This document shows positions 11,289 through 22,272 of a DNA stretch of 64,000 nucleotides, in pieces. The stretch comes from Mallotus nudiflorus (lineage: Eukaryota > Streptophyta > Magnoliopsida > Malpighiales > Euphorbiaceae), in NCBI GenBank assembly GCA_947683625.1, contig CANTUR010000340.1, positions 1,240,001-1,304,000 on the forward strand, in the 5' to 3' direction. The position numbers were made by a program, and so were the translations under genes. The notes beneath the pieces are model-generated. The model made no database searches, had not been told where the DNA came from, and saw nothing but the letters and a program-made list of their open reading frames with translations. Position 1 is the first letter of the stretch, and each line of letters begins with the position of its first letter.

Positions 11289-12636
11289 CCCATATTATAT
11301 GAGTTTTGTGCTATTATATACATCAAATGTCTCTGTTTAAAGGTGCTCTCTAACAACGTACCTATTACTAGGAAGGGAAGATAAATTAAAGCTAAATACT
11401 ACCACTCTATTTCATTAAGTAATGAAGGTGAAGAAGAAGTATTAATGGTAGAAGTGTTGATGTTAGAGATGCTGGCCTTGGGCAAAGGACTGAACCTGTG
11501 GGTCATTTAAAAGCTGCTCCTTTCTCAATAGACTATCCAAAATGGTGCACAATTTTAATGTAGATCTTATTATGACTAGAAGGCTTAAGTGAAAATTTTT
11601 TTATAAATGCACAAAAGAGATTTTGCTTTGTGCCTTTTTAAATGCTGGGAATTCATCCTAGTGTGATGATTCATAAGCACAACATTGATCCAAATTTCAT
11701 GCCCATGCACCAAAAAAAGCAATTCTTTCTACCTATCAAATAGGGGAAAATTGGCTGAGAGGTTGATAAATTGATAGAAGTTGGATTTATTGAAAAATTT
11801 GACTATCCACAATGGCTGACAAATGTTGTTCTGGTCAAGAAAGCTAATGGGAAGTGGAGACTATGTGTAGAATTTACTTATCTCAATAAAGCCTATCTTA
11901 AAGATTTCTTTCCCTTTGTCAATTGACAAGCTGGTTAATGCCATTATAGGTTATGAGTTCCTGAATTCCCTAGATGCACTAGCAGGGTAGCATCAAATCC
12001 CCATGGATCCTGATGATAAAAAGAATACCTCTTTCATTATAAAAAAGGAATATACTATTATAGAGCTATGCCCTTCAGACTTAAAAATGCTGGCGTAACG
12101 TATCAACTCCTCATCAATAAGATTTTCAAAGACTAATTAGGGAGAAACTTAGAAGCTTATATGGATGACATGTTGATAAAGTGCAAGACCTTTAAGTAAC
12201 ATCTAATTGACTTACAGGAAATTTTCTCTGTTCTAATCCACTATGGCATGAAGCTGAATCTTGAAAAATACTCTTTCTTTATAATGGGAAGAAAATTCCT
12301 AGGCTATTTAGTAAGTAAGATGCATTAAGCCAAACACTCAAAAGATAAAAGCCATATTGGATATGCCTTCTTGTAAGTGTCCTTGGGACGTGGAATGCCT
12401 AACTAGTAGGGTGGTGGCTTTACATTGATTCATTTCTAAGTTAGTTGAAAAATGTCTTCGTTTCTTTAGAAAGCTTAGAAAAATCCCTTCTTTTGAGTGG
12501 ACAGACGAATGCAAATAAGCTTTTGGTCAATTGAAATAATATTTGCAATCTCTACATGTGTTGAGTAGGCTGATTCCTAAAGAAGATCTGTTCATTTACC
12601 TGGGGGCTTCAAATAATGCTATTAGCGTTGTTATTG
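11289..12636 (+). pseudogene. Tat-A reverse transcriptase and RNase H start
   Basis: After a decayed linker, motifs appear in several frames: GFIEKFDYPQWLTNVVLVKK and WRLCVEFTYLNKAYLKD (about 11770-11910), LNSLDALAG (about 11965), YMDDMLIK (12154-12177, the catalytic YxDD box intact), and LNLEKYSFF ... FLGYLVS (about 12255-12315). The connection domain ends FIYLGASNNAISVV next to the solo LTR at 12637. The expected YxVMPFGLKNAGATYQ segment is present as a damaged, frameshifted copy. Confidence 0.85.
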
Positions 12637-13089
12637 TGTAATATCCCGTGTTTTTAAATATTTTTATACTGCATTGGGATATGCAGTGTTAATAATTCTT
12701 ATGTATATTAATGATATTTTAAGAGTCGTAATTTAATTAAAGTTAATTTTAATTGTTGTATATTATTTTAAGTGCTTTACGTAAAATTTTCCCGAGAATT
12801 ATATTTTCGGGGAAATTTTCACGTAAATAATTTACTATTAATTATTTTAAATAGATTTACGGACTTGCATGAACTCATATATATTTTTAAAATACTAAAT
12901 AACGTATATATGTGTATTTATTTAATTAATTAATGTTTAATTAATTACACTAATATTTTATTATTTATTTATTTATTTTAATATTATTTAATTATTTTTA
13001 GGTGTATTAAATTTTAAATTATTAAATTATAAGTGTGTGGTGTTTATTTAATGTGTGTGATTTTATATTATTTTAATATATAGTATAAA

Positions 13090-13138
<49 letters not shown>

Positions 13139-15900
13139 TACATTTAATATTAAAACAAAAAATTAAAGTTTGATTTATTTACAACTTTGCCCTTCTTCTT
13201 CCTCCTCCCTCCCGATCGTCCCCATCACCGTTCCGCCGCCTGCCATCCCGTTTTCTTGCCATCGGTGTGCCTCTCGGCATGCCACCTCCTTCCCCAGCCT
13301 TCCTCGTCGCCTACTGCAGCTATTTCCGGCGTTTGGAAGCTCGTTTTGGTCGGAGAAGCCGAAACTTGAGCCACCATCGTTCACGACATTTTCGACCACC
13401 GTTTTTGACACCGCCAGTCTCTTTCTTCTCCTTGAGCTCCGTTGAGTGTGATTCCAAGCTTTTTTTCACTTAAAATGGTCTTGATTTGCTTAGGTTTCGA
13501 TTTTGGTAATTCGGCCATTTTAGGGTTCTTGATTTTTTTGAACTTCGAATTTATTGATTCATGAAAAATTCCTTCAAAAATGTTGTTCCCCTTAGCTTAA
13601 TCTCCAAGTGTGAATTTTTGTAGAGTTTTTGGAGATTATTTTGATTTTTGGGTATTTTTGAATATTTTAATATTATTTTCTAATTTTTGAAAATTAATTA
13701 AATAAATTATGAAATTGTGTTTTATGATAAATATAGGTGTTGGAATGAATTATAGAAATTTATTTGGAATTTTTATGTATTTATTTTGAATTTATTTAGG
13801 TTTATGTAATTTTGGAAAATTAGGTTAATTGTGTTTTTAATTGAAATTACTTAGTTAATTGAGTTAATTATTGATATTATTGATATATATGTTGAGAAAA
13901 TTAATTTTTTTGCAATTATATTATTTTTGGTAAATTTTTGGAGTAATTTTAGTATATTTATACATATAGGGGTATTTTGGTAATTTTACCCTAAATTGAC
14001 TAAAATTGTAATTAAATTGGTTTTAATAGTTATTTAGGGCATAAAAATGATTTCTAAAAATTATTTAGTATTTTCAATTGATTAAAACTATTTTTCATGA
14101 ATTATTTTCAATTATATATATAATATACGATTTTACTAATAAAATGAGTTTTTATCGGGTTTTACTGTGTTTTAAGGTTAATTACGTAATTTCTACTTAT
14201 TAAATGTATTTTTGTGATGTAAGGGCATTTTTGGTATTTTTATATTATTTTGTGAATTGTGGACCCTAGTCGGTAGACTATAGTTTGGAGTCCGACCGAG
14301 GGGTTGTTGATGTGTTTTTGTGCCTGTTTTTTGAAGTGTGTTTCTTTGCAGGGCTGGCTCTACTCTTTAAGTGGAGAGATGTCCGTTTTACAGGGGAGGT
14401 TCTGCCGAATTTTGGTAGAATTCTCGTAAAACGTGATGTCCGGTCGAACCCTAATTCTGTTTCTGTGTCTAATATTCTAGATCGAGTTTCTAGGATTTTC
14501 TGTTAGGTTTATTCTGATGTCTGTTATTTTTGTATGTTTAGTTGTGCCGAGACCGAGGGCTAGTGGACCAGGCCCATCGGACCCATCTCGAGGAGTGTAC
14601 TAAGTGTGAGTTACTATTCTATATACATATATGCTTAGGGTGCATGATTTAGAAATGTATGTTTTATTTTGATTAAATATGCATAAATAACTCAATTAGT
14701 ATTTAAGTTTATTCTTGGTTTATCTTTGGTTTATTTTTAGTATATTGTAAATTATATGCATGCTTATTTAAACATTTATATTTAAAATGTTTTAAATATA
14801 TATTGAGTTAATTTTACAATTACATTGGATTTATTTGACGTATATATACTCGAAATATACCTAGTTTATTTTTGGTATATTTCTAGTATATATATGGTTT
14901 ATTGTTACTATTATATTTAAATTCATGCATCATTTATTTTTATGAATGTATGCTTTATATTTAAAATGAAGGATATCAATAGAACGTGCTACCTAGTGGG
15001 CAGCACTAGGACCGAGTACGTACCGGTACGCTTATAACATTTAGGCTATATTATTAACCTGTTTGAGGATATTGATTGGATTTGATTTGTCTGATGTGTG
15101 ATATGATTTGGAGGTGTGATTGCTGGAGCTCGGTTGATCTAGTGTCTCGGGGCCAATCACACTGACAGTCAGACTGCTCGAGCTCGGTTGACTTAGTGTC
15201 TTGGGGCCAGTCTACTGTCCAAATGGAACAAGTGAATATATTTGGAATAAGTGAGCCTGTATGGCTAGAGTGTTTTCTAACATTGTTTTCGAGGTTGCGA
15301 TATTCTAGGGTTCTATTCAATCCTTCATAAACTGTGATTTTCAATAAAAATATATTAAATGATTTTTATTGCATTTGTGTGTAGTTGCTTGTATACATAC
15401 ATATTATATATATATTGTTGACTATGTGCATTGGCATTTAGTATGCATGTATATATATTATAGTAATTCACTCAGTGAGGTCTGACTCCCCTTCGTTAAC
15501 TATTTTTTAGGAGAGTAATTGTCTTCAGACCTCAGTAGCAAGCCTGTACGCCAGATTTCTTCCGCCCTGGCTTCTTTATTTAAATTGCTTATCTGAGTCT
15601 TGAGTTTTATTTTTATAATCTAGACACTGTAGTAGTTGTAAATTAATTATGGGTTTTATGTATTATATTTGTGTGAGTTATGTATTTTGAGAATTTGAAC
15701 TGAGACTTGTATCAAAGGATTTATCTATATATGAGATATGGATGTTATTTTGATATTTATGATTTTATTTCTGCTGCATTAAGTATTGTTATTATTATTA
15801 TTGTATGTTTTATTTTATTTTTAGGCTTGCTATGGGTTCCAGATTCGAAAGAATTCCCGTTCCCTAGCGCCGGTCATGGCCCCTGTTTTGGGTCGTGACA
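12637..15900 (+). mobile_element. Solo LTR, Tekay/Del-like chromovirus
   Basis: The ends are TGTAATATCCCGTG and GGGTCGTGACA. The 5-bp TSD TATTG is perfect (12632-12636 and 15901-15905). Length is 3264 bp, usual for Tekay-type LTRs. The segment TCACTCAGTGAGGTCTGACT followed by TTTTTTAGG (15470-15510) also occurs, in diverged and inverted form, in the Tekay LTRs at 42155 and 54285. It interrupts the Tat-A RNase H coding sequence. Short ORFs at 13170-13473 lie inside the LTR and are not taken as genes. Confidence 0.93.
13089..13140. repeat. TA microsatellite in the solo LTR
   Basis: A run of about 20 TA dinucleotides with one ACA break at the right. Confidence 0.95.
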
Positions 15901-15919
15901 TATTGTTAGAGAGGAAGGA

Positions 15920-17584
15920 TGATGCAAATCTGCAAGTATACAGGTCAAGTTATAGAATAGGACTATAAGTCCAGATATCGATCCCATAGGTAAGATTCAC
16001 TTGATTTATATACTTGTCCAAATAGATAAATTTTTATGTTGTAAAGCAATTAAAATTAAAACTAAATCAATTTTTTTGAAGAATAAGTAGTGTATAATAT
16101 GTACTAGATTTTCTCTTTTCACCTGGATCTATATTGACTCAAAATCTAATTTATATAATCTCTGTCATAGTCATGTTTAAGATGCTACCACTGTGATTCT
16201 CATAAATCTCTCTCGAGCATTTATAAGGTAAGCTTATTATTTCAAGTATTGATTCGAATAAAGGGACTCTCTCCTCATAAAACTCTAATCAATAGATCTA
16301 TAACAAACATAAACTCTAAAGGTAAAAATGCAATATTAACTCTTAACTGGTATCTCTACTCAAATTAAGATTTAATATTTTTTATTCTAGATCCCTAAGT
16401 GTAGATCTCCTCTTGGTCTCAATACTCTTAGCATAGGGTAACTTAATATAAACATTACAATTATAGGTACAAATCTCTTCTCAGTCTCCATATACCAACT
16501 TAAATAATTGAATCATTCATGAAGTATAAGAATAAAAACCATAAACATGACATGAACTGAGATTAAATTTAAAAAGAAATATGAGTTCAATACATCTCCA
16601 GGTTACTCAAATAACTCTAGTACAAAATGAGATTAAGCTACCATGTTCATACAGAGAATAAGAAAACAATTAATAGATGTAGCAAACATAATCAATATAT
16701 AAGATGAGAAAAGAGAAAACTCCAGAGTCCTTATCAATGTAGCTCTAAATTGCTGATCTTTTCACTGTCTTCTTGTACTCTGATGTAGATGAATGAGCTT
16801 TACTCTTCATCCTCTCTGTAATTCTCTTTATTTATTCTTTGTCTCTTTATAGTTCTCTTTCTGTAATTCTATGGGTTGGCTGCTATGCGAGTTTATGATG
16901 CACATGCTTCTTTTTATTTGGGTAGAATTTCCTTAAATGTACAAGCATGGCTATGCAAATCCAAAATTGGGCTTGCACAGCTGTTCACATGTAAATCAAG
17001 CCTTTGGCACAACCGTGTTATGCAATGCACAATCATACATTTTTTCTTTAATCTTTGGCATGACCGTGTTATGCCTTGCACGGCTGTGCACATTTCCTTT
17101 AGTGCACTACACGGGCATGTTGTGCCTTGCATGACTGTGCTCTTTTCCTTGTAATTTTTGGCACGACCGTGTTAGGCATTGCATGGCCATGCACTTCCTT
17201 CCACAAATGTTGGCACGACCGTGCTTGGCATTGCATGACTGTGCATGATCCATGCACACCCGTGTTGCTTTCTTTGACTTTTCTTTTTCTTGATCTTTGA
17301 CTTCTCTGAATGATTATGATGCATACTGTACGCCTATGTATTTTAATTTCTATAGATAAAATAAAAAATTAGTGAGAAGAATACAAAAATTTGATATAAA
17401 ATATAAAACTCCTAATTTGTTTAATTAATGCATGATGTTGTCTCCGTTTAATTTAAATGTTCTAATATTTTCTAAATGCTAATTCTATTAATTATTATGC
17501 ATAAAATGGAAAATTATGCACCTAAAATAAGATATTATTAAATTAAAATGAGTATAATTTTTTAATAAGAAAATGAAATTATTA
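15920..17584 (-). mobile_element. Solo LTR, Athila/Tat-like Ty3/gypsy, reversed
   Basis: On the minus strand the LTR starts TAATAATTTCATTTTC (TG changed to TA) and ends CTTGCAGATTTGCATCA. The TSD AAGGA is perfect (15915-15919 and 17585-17589). The U5-like segment GGGATCGATATCTGGAC and ACCTGTATACTTGCAG fits Athila/Tat LTRs. It lies only 14 bp from the TSD of the preceding solo LTR and in the opposite orientation. A TATAAAG box on the minus strand is at 16851-16845. Confidence 0.9.
16985..17275. repeat. Degenerate GGCACGACCGTG / GCACGGCTGTGC array in LTR
   Basis: About five units of 50-60 bp share TTTGGCACGACCGTGTTATGC and TTGCACGGCTGTGCA-like halves (for example at 17041-17095, 17160-17200 and 17205-17260). 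Each half is an imperfect palindrome. This is the same type of signal as the TAACGGCCGTTA cluster in the unrelated LTR at 5149. Confidence 0.7.
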
Positions 17585-17824
17585 AAGGAACACATCAACA
17601 ACAAATATACTATGTTAGTCAAATCTTTAAAGTGGTAGAGGTAAGGTATTCCCCTATTGAAAAACTTTTTTTTTCTTTATTAATGGTTGTTCACAAATTT
17701 GGCACATACTTGTTTAAATATTAGAGGATTATGAGGATAGATGCCCTACTACACCACACCTTACACTGGCCAACTATGGTACGATGAATGACAATATGGT
17801 CAGTAGAAATTAGGGGGTATAAAT
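17585..17824 (+). pseudogene. Tat-A RNase H, continuation
   Basis: After the second solo LTR the reading resumes as QQIYYVSQIFKVVEVRYSP and IEKLFFSLLMVVHKFGTYLF. These match the usual VYYVSKxLxGAExRYxxLEKLxLALVxxARKLRxYF of gypsy RT-RNase H. The joining codons on both sides of the insertions are in agreement, which places both LTRs within one short coding stretch. Confidence 0.8.
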
Positions 17825-18370
17825 ATGAAGTATGAACCTCTGAAGGCTATTAAGGCACAAGCTATAACATATTTTATTGTAGAATGTAATTTCAATGACC
17901 CTAAAAAACTAAGGGAAGTTAATAAATTGAAGTCAAAGTTTAATCTTCTCCCTAATTCTTCCACGGAGGAAGTGTACCACTGGAATCTTTATGTTAATAG
18001 TTCCTTTTGCAATAAAGGAAGTGGCATAAGAATGTTGTTAAAAGGACCACAAGGATTTGAATCAAAACAATCACTTCACTTTAACTCCCCTACCTCAAAC
18101 AATGTAACTGAATATGAGGTTATAATGGTAGGGCTCATACTACTTAATGCTATAGGGGTTTCTAATCTTAAAATACATAGTGACTCTCAATTAATAGTGA
18201 ATTAAGTTAGCGAAGTGTATAAAGCTAAAGGAGAAAAATTGGCTCAATATTTATAACTAATAAAACCCTCTAAGGTCAGTTTAAAGAAAAAAAGATATTA
18301 GTGTGCATTACACAAATCCCACATAAGAATATTTCTAAAGCTGATTCTTGAACAGACTGACAACTTCCAC
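17825..18370 (+). pseudogene. Tat-A second RNase H (archaeal-type, aRH)
   Basis: A 126-codon open frame starts KYEPLKAIKAQAITYFIVEC (linker, usual YxPRxAIKAQALADFxxE) and then has WNLYVNSSFCNKGSGIRMLL, NNVTEYEVIMVGLILLNAIG and KIHSDSQLIVN. This is the second RNase H domain that marks the Tat lineage. The first catalytic Asp (usual YVDGSS) is changed to Asn, while the NNxxEYE Glu and HSDSQL Asp remain. A stop follows VN, and VSEVYKAKGEKLAQYL continues the domain. Confidence 0.88.
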
Positions 18371-19696
18371 CATAGAGTATTTACCTTAAGATGTCCACAT
18401 GAATGCTCTTACTATTCTTAGCACTTAGGAACCCATATAGGTTTTCACTATCTAAGGAGAGAGAGTTGGATGGACCCCATCATTTGGTACCTTCAAATTG
18501 GGGATCTCCCTTATGACTGCAATGAAGCTATGAAGCTCACTCTAAGAGCTTCAAGATTTACTTTGCTTGAAGGGCTATTGCATAAAAAGGGATATCACAT
18601 GCCCCTCCTCAAATGTCTTACTTTATAAAAGGCTGAGTATGTTTTAAAGAAAGTGCATGAGGGGGGGTGTGCGAAACTCATATGGGAGGATGGTCTTTAA
18701 CTTATAAAATTATAAGGCAAGGATACTTCTGGACTACTCTTTTGAATGATGCTACTACACTAGTAAAGAATTTTGACACTTGTTAAAAATTTTCCAATAA
18801 TATTCATGTTTCAATTACTGAGCAAAACCCCATTATAGCCTTATGGCCTTTTACTCAGTGTGGGGTAGATATACTAGGCCCTTTCCTAACAACTCCTAGG
18901 CAAAAGTATTTTGTCATTCTAGTAGTGAATTACTTTAGAAAATGGGTGGAAGCAGAAGCTTGGGCTACCATCACAACATAAAAAACCATTAATTTCTTAT
19001 GGAGAAACATTATATGCAGATTTAGGGTACTAAAGATTTTGATATCAAATAATGGCAAGCAATTTGATTGCTAAAAGTTAAAGAATTCACTGAAGGCCTA
19101 AATATTGAACATCATTTTAGCTTAGTTTCACATCCATAAGCCAATGGCCAAGTAAAGTATTAAATATGACAATCTTGAATGCTCTAAAGAATAGGCTAGA
19201 AGTAGCAAAAGCTAACTGGTTTGAAGAGCTGCATAGTGTGTTATAGGCTTATAGAATGATGCCCAAGGAGGCTACTAGAGAATCTCCATTCATGCTAGCT
19301 TATGGCATAAAGGCTGTGATCTCTATGGAAATTGGAATGCCAACATAGAGATTTCAACATGTGATTTGGAAGACAATGGGGAGGTATTGTGGATCAATTT
19401 GGACCTCCTAAAAGGGTTAAGGGAAGAAGGTTAAGGTTAGCTGCACAATAAGGGAATGCTGCTAGATACTTTAATTGAAAGTCAAGCATTACCAATTAAA
19501 AGTTAAAGATCTAGTACTTAGAAGCTGAAATGCCACAGGAAAAAGGGAAGGTTAAGGAAAGCTATCACTTAGTTATGATGGCCCATTTCACATTACTAGA
19601 GTAGTCAGACCTGGGACATTTCACCTGGCATATGTTGAAGGAAATGCCTTGCCCCATGCTTGGAATGTTCAACATCTAAAGAAGAATTTTCAATAA
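18371..19696 (+). pseudogene. Tat-A integrase
   Basis: In broken frames the zinc-finger region is visible near 18590-18790 (LLHKKGYHMPLLKCL, YVLKKVHEGGC, IRQGYFWTTL), then the catalytic core from about 18850 (CGVDILGPFLTTPRQKYFVI, VVNYFRKWVEAEAW, ILISNNGKQFDC, NIEHHFSLVSHP-ANGQV), and the C-terminal part near 19590-19696 (GPFHITRVVRPGTFHLA, ALPHAWNVQHLKKNFQ). The last piece equals the usual GPYxIxxVxxxGxYxLxxxxG ... PxxWNxxHLKKYY end of Tat integrases. Several stops and frameshifts kill it. Confidence 0.85.
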
Positions 19697-20294
19697 AAGA
19701 CATTTTTCTCTTTTATCCTTTTGATGGGAAGGTTATCTATGAATTTTAATGTACTTTTTCATCTAATGAAGATTGATAATCTATGTGTTCTTCAATATAG
19801 AGCAATGAAATCTTTCCTAAATATACTGGCTTAATATTTTTTTTTCATTCAAAATGAAAATTAGATAGCAAATATACACAACATTAATGCATAAGCATAC
19901 TAGTTAAAACCATAATGGTTCAAGATAACCACCTTGCCCTAAAGACACCTCTAGTAAAAACCTAAGCAGGGACACAAAGACTATTTCTCCCCCAAAGGAA
20001 CACCTTTATGAAAAAGCATCTGGCCAAACACTTAGAACATGTTCATCATATAGTTTTAGAACAATAAAACTCCAAGCTCGAAAACTAAATCAAGAAAATC
20101 AACTTTTACAGGGACATATATCCAACCATAAAATGCAAACAAGTAAATACAAAAGGGAAAGTAAGTATTTGTAAACAAAACACATGGCAGCAAGCATAAC
20201 ATTGTTCAAATGAGCAAGAAAAAATCAATTATTCAAACAACACCCACACTCAAGTGAACTTATACTAACATCCCAAAAGGAGTATAAAAGAAAG
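19697..20294. other. Spacer between pol and antisense gene
   Basis: The spacer is AT-rich, with no supported coding on either strand. The two genes of Tat-A converge here, so 3' ends of both transcripts would be expected in this stretch. No clear signal beyond A/T runs is visible. Confidence 0.5.
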
Positions 20295-20911
20295 CTAATC
20301 CTCAGTAAGACTCACGTTTTGGGCCTCCTTAGTTTCTTCCTCATGGCTAGTAGGGGCATCTCCAATCTCTTAACCCTCTACCATCGTTAAAGGATCGTCT
20401 TAAGGGGGTCTTTTCCTAAGTGGCTTCCTCTCCGCTGCCTAAAGTTCCACCTTGGACCTCAATGACACCATCCCTTTTCTCATGGGAAACTTCTCCCACT
20501 AATTTGAAAGTTGAGAGGTCCAAGGAAGAATGATGATTAGAGATTTATTTCTAAAGATCTTTCCATCCTTTGTCATAATAACCATATGCCTCTATCAAGA
20601 TCTCAAGCCTAAAATCTTCAGAGTGTTTGAAATTCTCCACAGCATCCTGTACAACATCATTCTTCTTATTCTTTTTCTCTTCTAGGTCCTTCTTCAGTTA
20701 AAAGACTTTCTTCTTCAATGAGAGCTCCTAATCTAGTAGGTACTTTTACTGGCTCTTGAGTTTCTTCATGACACCCTCGGCCATCTGCAATTGCATGTCC
20801 TTATGGTGAACAACAACATTAAGGTCTGTCATCTCTTTCTTTAAGTGAGAAAGCTCCTTAGCATTCTCCTTTCCAAGAAAATTAGTATGAAGATCTTATT
20901 TTTATAGCAAA

Positions 20912-20996
20912 CTATAGAGTTGTAAATATTTCCAACATCATAATGGTCAATACCATATTGAAAAATGCAACAAAGGGAAGTTAACTTGTTACTTAC
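20912..20996 (-). other. Likely intron of the antisense gene
   Basis: The donor is GTAAGTAAC just after AAAGG and the acceptor is ACTCTATAG before TTTGC. Length is 85 bp and it is AT-rich. The flanks are coding-like on both sides. Confidence 0.5.
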
Positions 20997-21618
20997 CCTT
21001 TGGGTTGCCATAATTGATTGGGACCTTAAATCCTCTAAAGAATGGCTCAGGAACTAACAATGGTTCCCAAAAGCTAAATACAAGAGGTTTAGCATGAAAG
21101 CCACAATGGGTCCTTGTATTGAGAATCCTATTCATAGATACCTATTAACTAGTTTGAAGACTACCTACTAAACGGGGGTCTATGGTGTGACATCCACCAT
21201 CAGCCTTTTAGAAAGACCTATAATATGTTCTTTCTTTCTCTTCACTACACTAGTTCCAGCCATCAATTTCTCTAGGACTAGACCAGCTTAGTCCATGGCA
21301 GTATTCTTCCCCCTTTCTGTTAATGGCTCCTCATCAGTTTTAAATTTGAAAGAAATCTCAATACTTTTATTTGCTTGTTTCTTTTTGCCTTTGCTCTCAA
21401 CAGGGGCACCCATGTGCTTTTTAGAAGCAAGGCTAGTTGCATGAGGTTTTTTTAATCTTCAGAGTGGTAGTTTGTGCTCTGGTTTTCACCCTTGAAGGGT
21501 CTTTAGGTGGCAGGCCTTTGGGAGCCTCAAATTGTTCCTACTCTCTCTTCAGAGCCATTTGAGTGATCTCTTCTTTGGTGAGTCCATATTTGCTAAACCA
21601 CATTAGGCTCTTGCTTTC

Positions 21619-21696
21619 CTACAAAATTGAAAAGTAAATATTGAACAATCAATTACATACCCAACAAAAACTAATAAATTTTAAATTTAACCATAC
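21619..21696 (-). other. Likely intron of the antisense gene
   Basis: The donor is GTATGG after CACAGA and the acceptor is TTTTGTAG before GAAAGC. It is 78 bp long with a T-rich 3' part. Removing it joins TTG-CAC-AGA to GAA-AGC-AAG in frame, and the joined protein text fits the family. Confidence 0.6.
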
Positions 21697-22272
21697 TCTG
21701 TGCAAATACCCATTAGTTTGTTCCGAAGGAAACCTACTGATTATTTCCTGAATCCTATACACCTTCCCTTGCTTTATGATCAATTCAAAACCAACTTTCT
21801 CCACCTCATTTAATTTAGGCATTCCTTTAGTTTCCTGAGGGGGCATCCTTCCATCTTAAATCAAAACCCCACTCTTTTAAAAGCCCATTATCCCATAACC
21901 TAGCCATTAAGTGCTTGTTCCTCTAGCCCTTATCTATATCAGGTGCCTCACCAAAAAGGGTAAGTCCTAGCCTACTAACTTCCTATGCTAAGAAAATGTC
22001 CTAAATAAATTCAAAGTGCAAGAGATTCCTAGATAGTTATAGAGGATGAGAAAAGCAATCAACATTAAGGCATTATTAGGGGTTAAAGTTTAGGGGCTCT
22101 TAGAGAAGAACCTAAGCACTTCTGTAAAGAACAATGCACATCGTATTCAATTTTCTTTAAGAAAAACATCATATCTTTATTTTCTTTTTGGGCTTCAGTA
22201 ATCCCTATAAACTTCTCTGTCACCATAATCCTCTTGTAAGGCAAGGGGGGCTTTAATTATTATAGTGCCCTT

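Larger units (their letters stand above)
20295..22272 (-). pseudogene. Tat-A antisense gene, 3' exons (PF04195-like gypsy-type transposon protein)
   Basis: On the minus strand, reading from 22272: a region with EVLRFFSKSPK and SLAL-IYLGHFL resembles the N-terminal domain of plant 'putative gypsy type transposon' proteins. Then come KVYRIQEIISRFPSEQTNGY and LHR at 21697, a 78-bp GT-AG intron (21696-21619, phase 0), ESKSLMWFSKYGLTKEEITQ, a second likely intron (20996-20912, donor GTAAGT), and a coiled-coil segment rich in Lys/Glu with NFKHSEDFRLEILIEAYGYY, the typical C-terminal motif. It ends at stop 20297-20295. Several internal stops show decay. The outer copia element splits it from its 5' part at 41565. 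Confidence 0.65.

Noticed and set aside
13170..13473. GC-rich open frames on both strands in the solo LTR
   Set aside because: They lie inside a well-bounded LTR with TSD, overlap in several frames, and show no recognisable domain.
16861..17157. Open frames over 16876-17154 as a Cys/His-rich small protein
   Set aside because: The frames follow the degenerate palindrome array of a solo LTR and exist on both strands.
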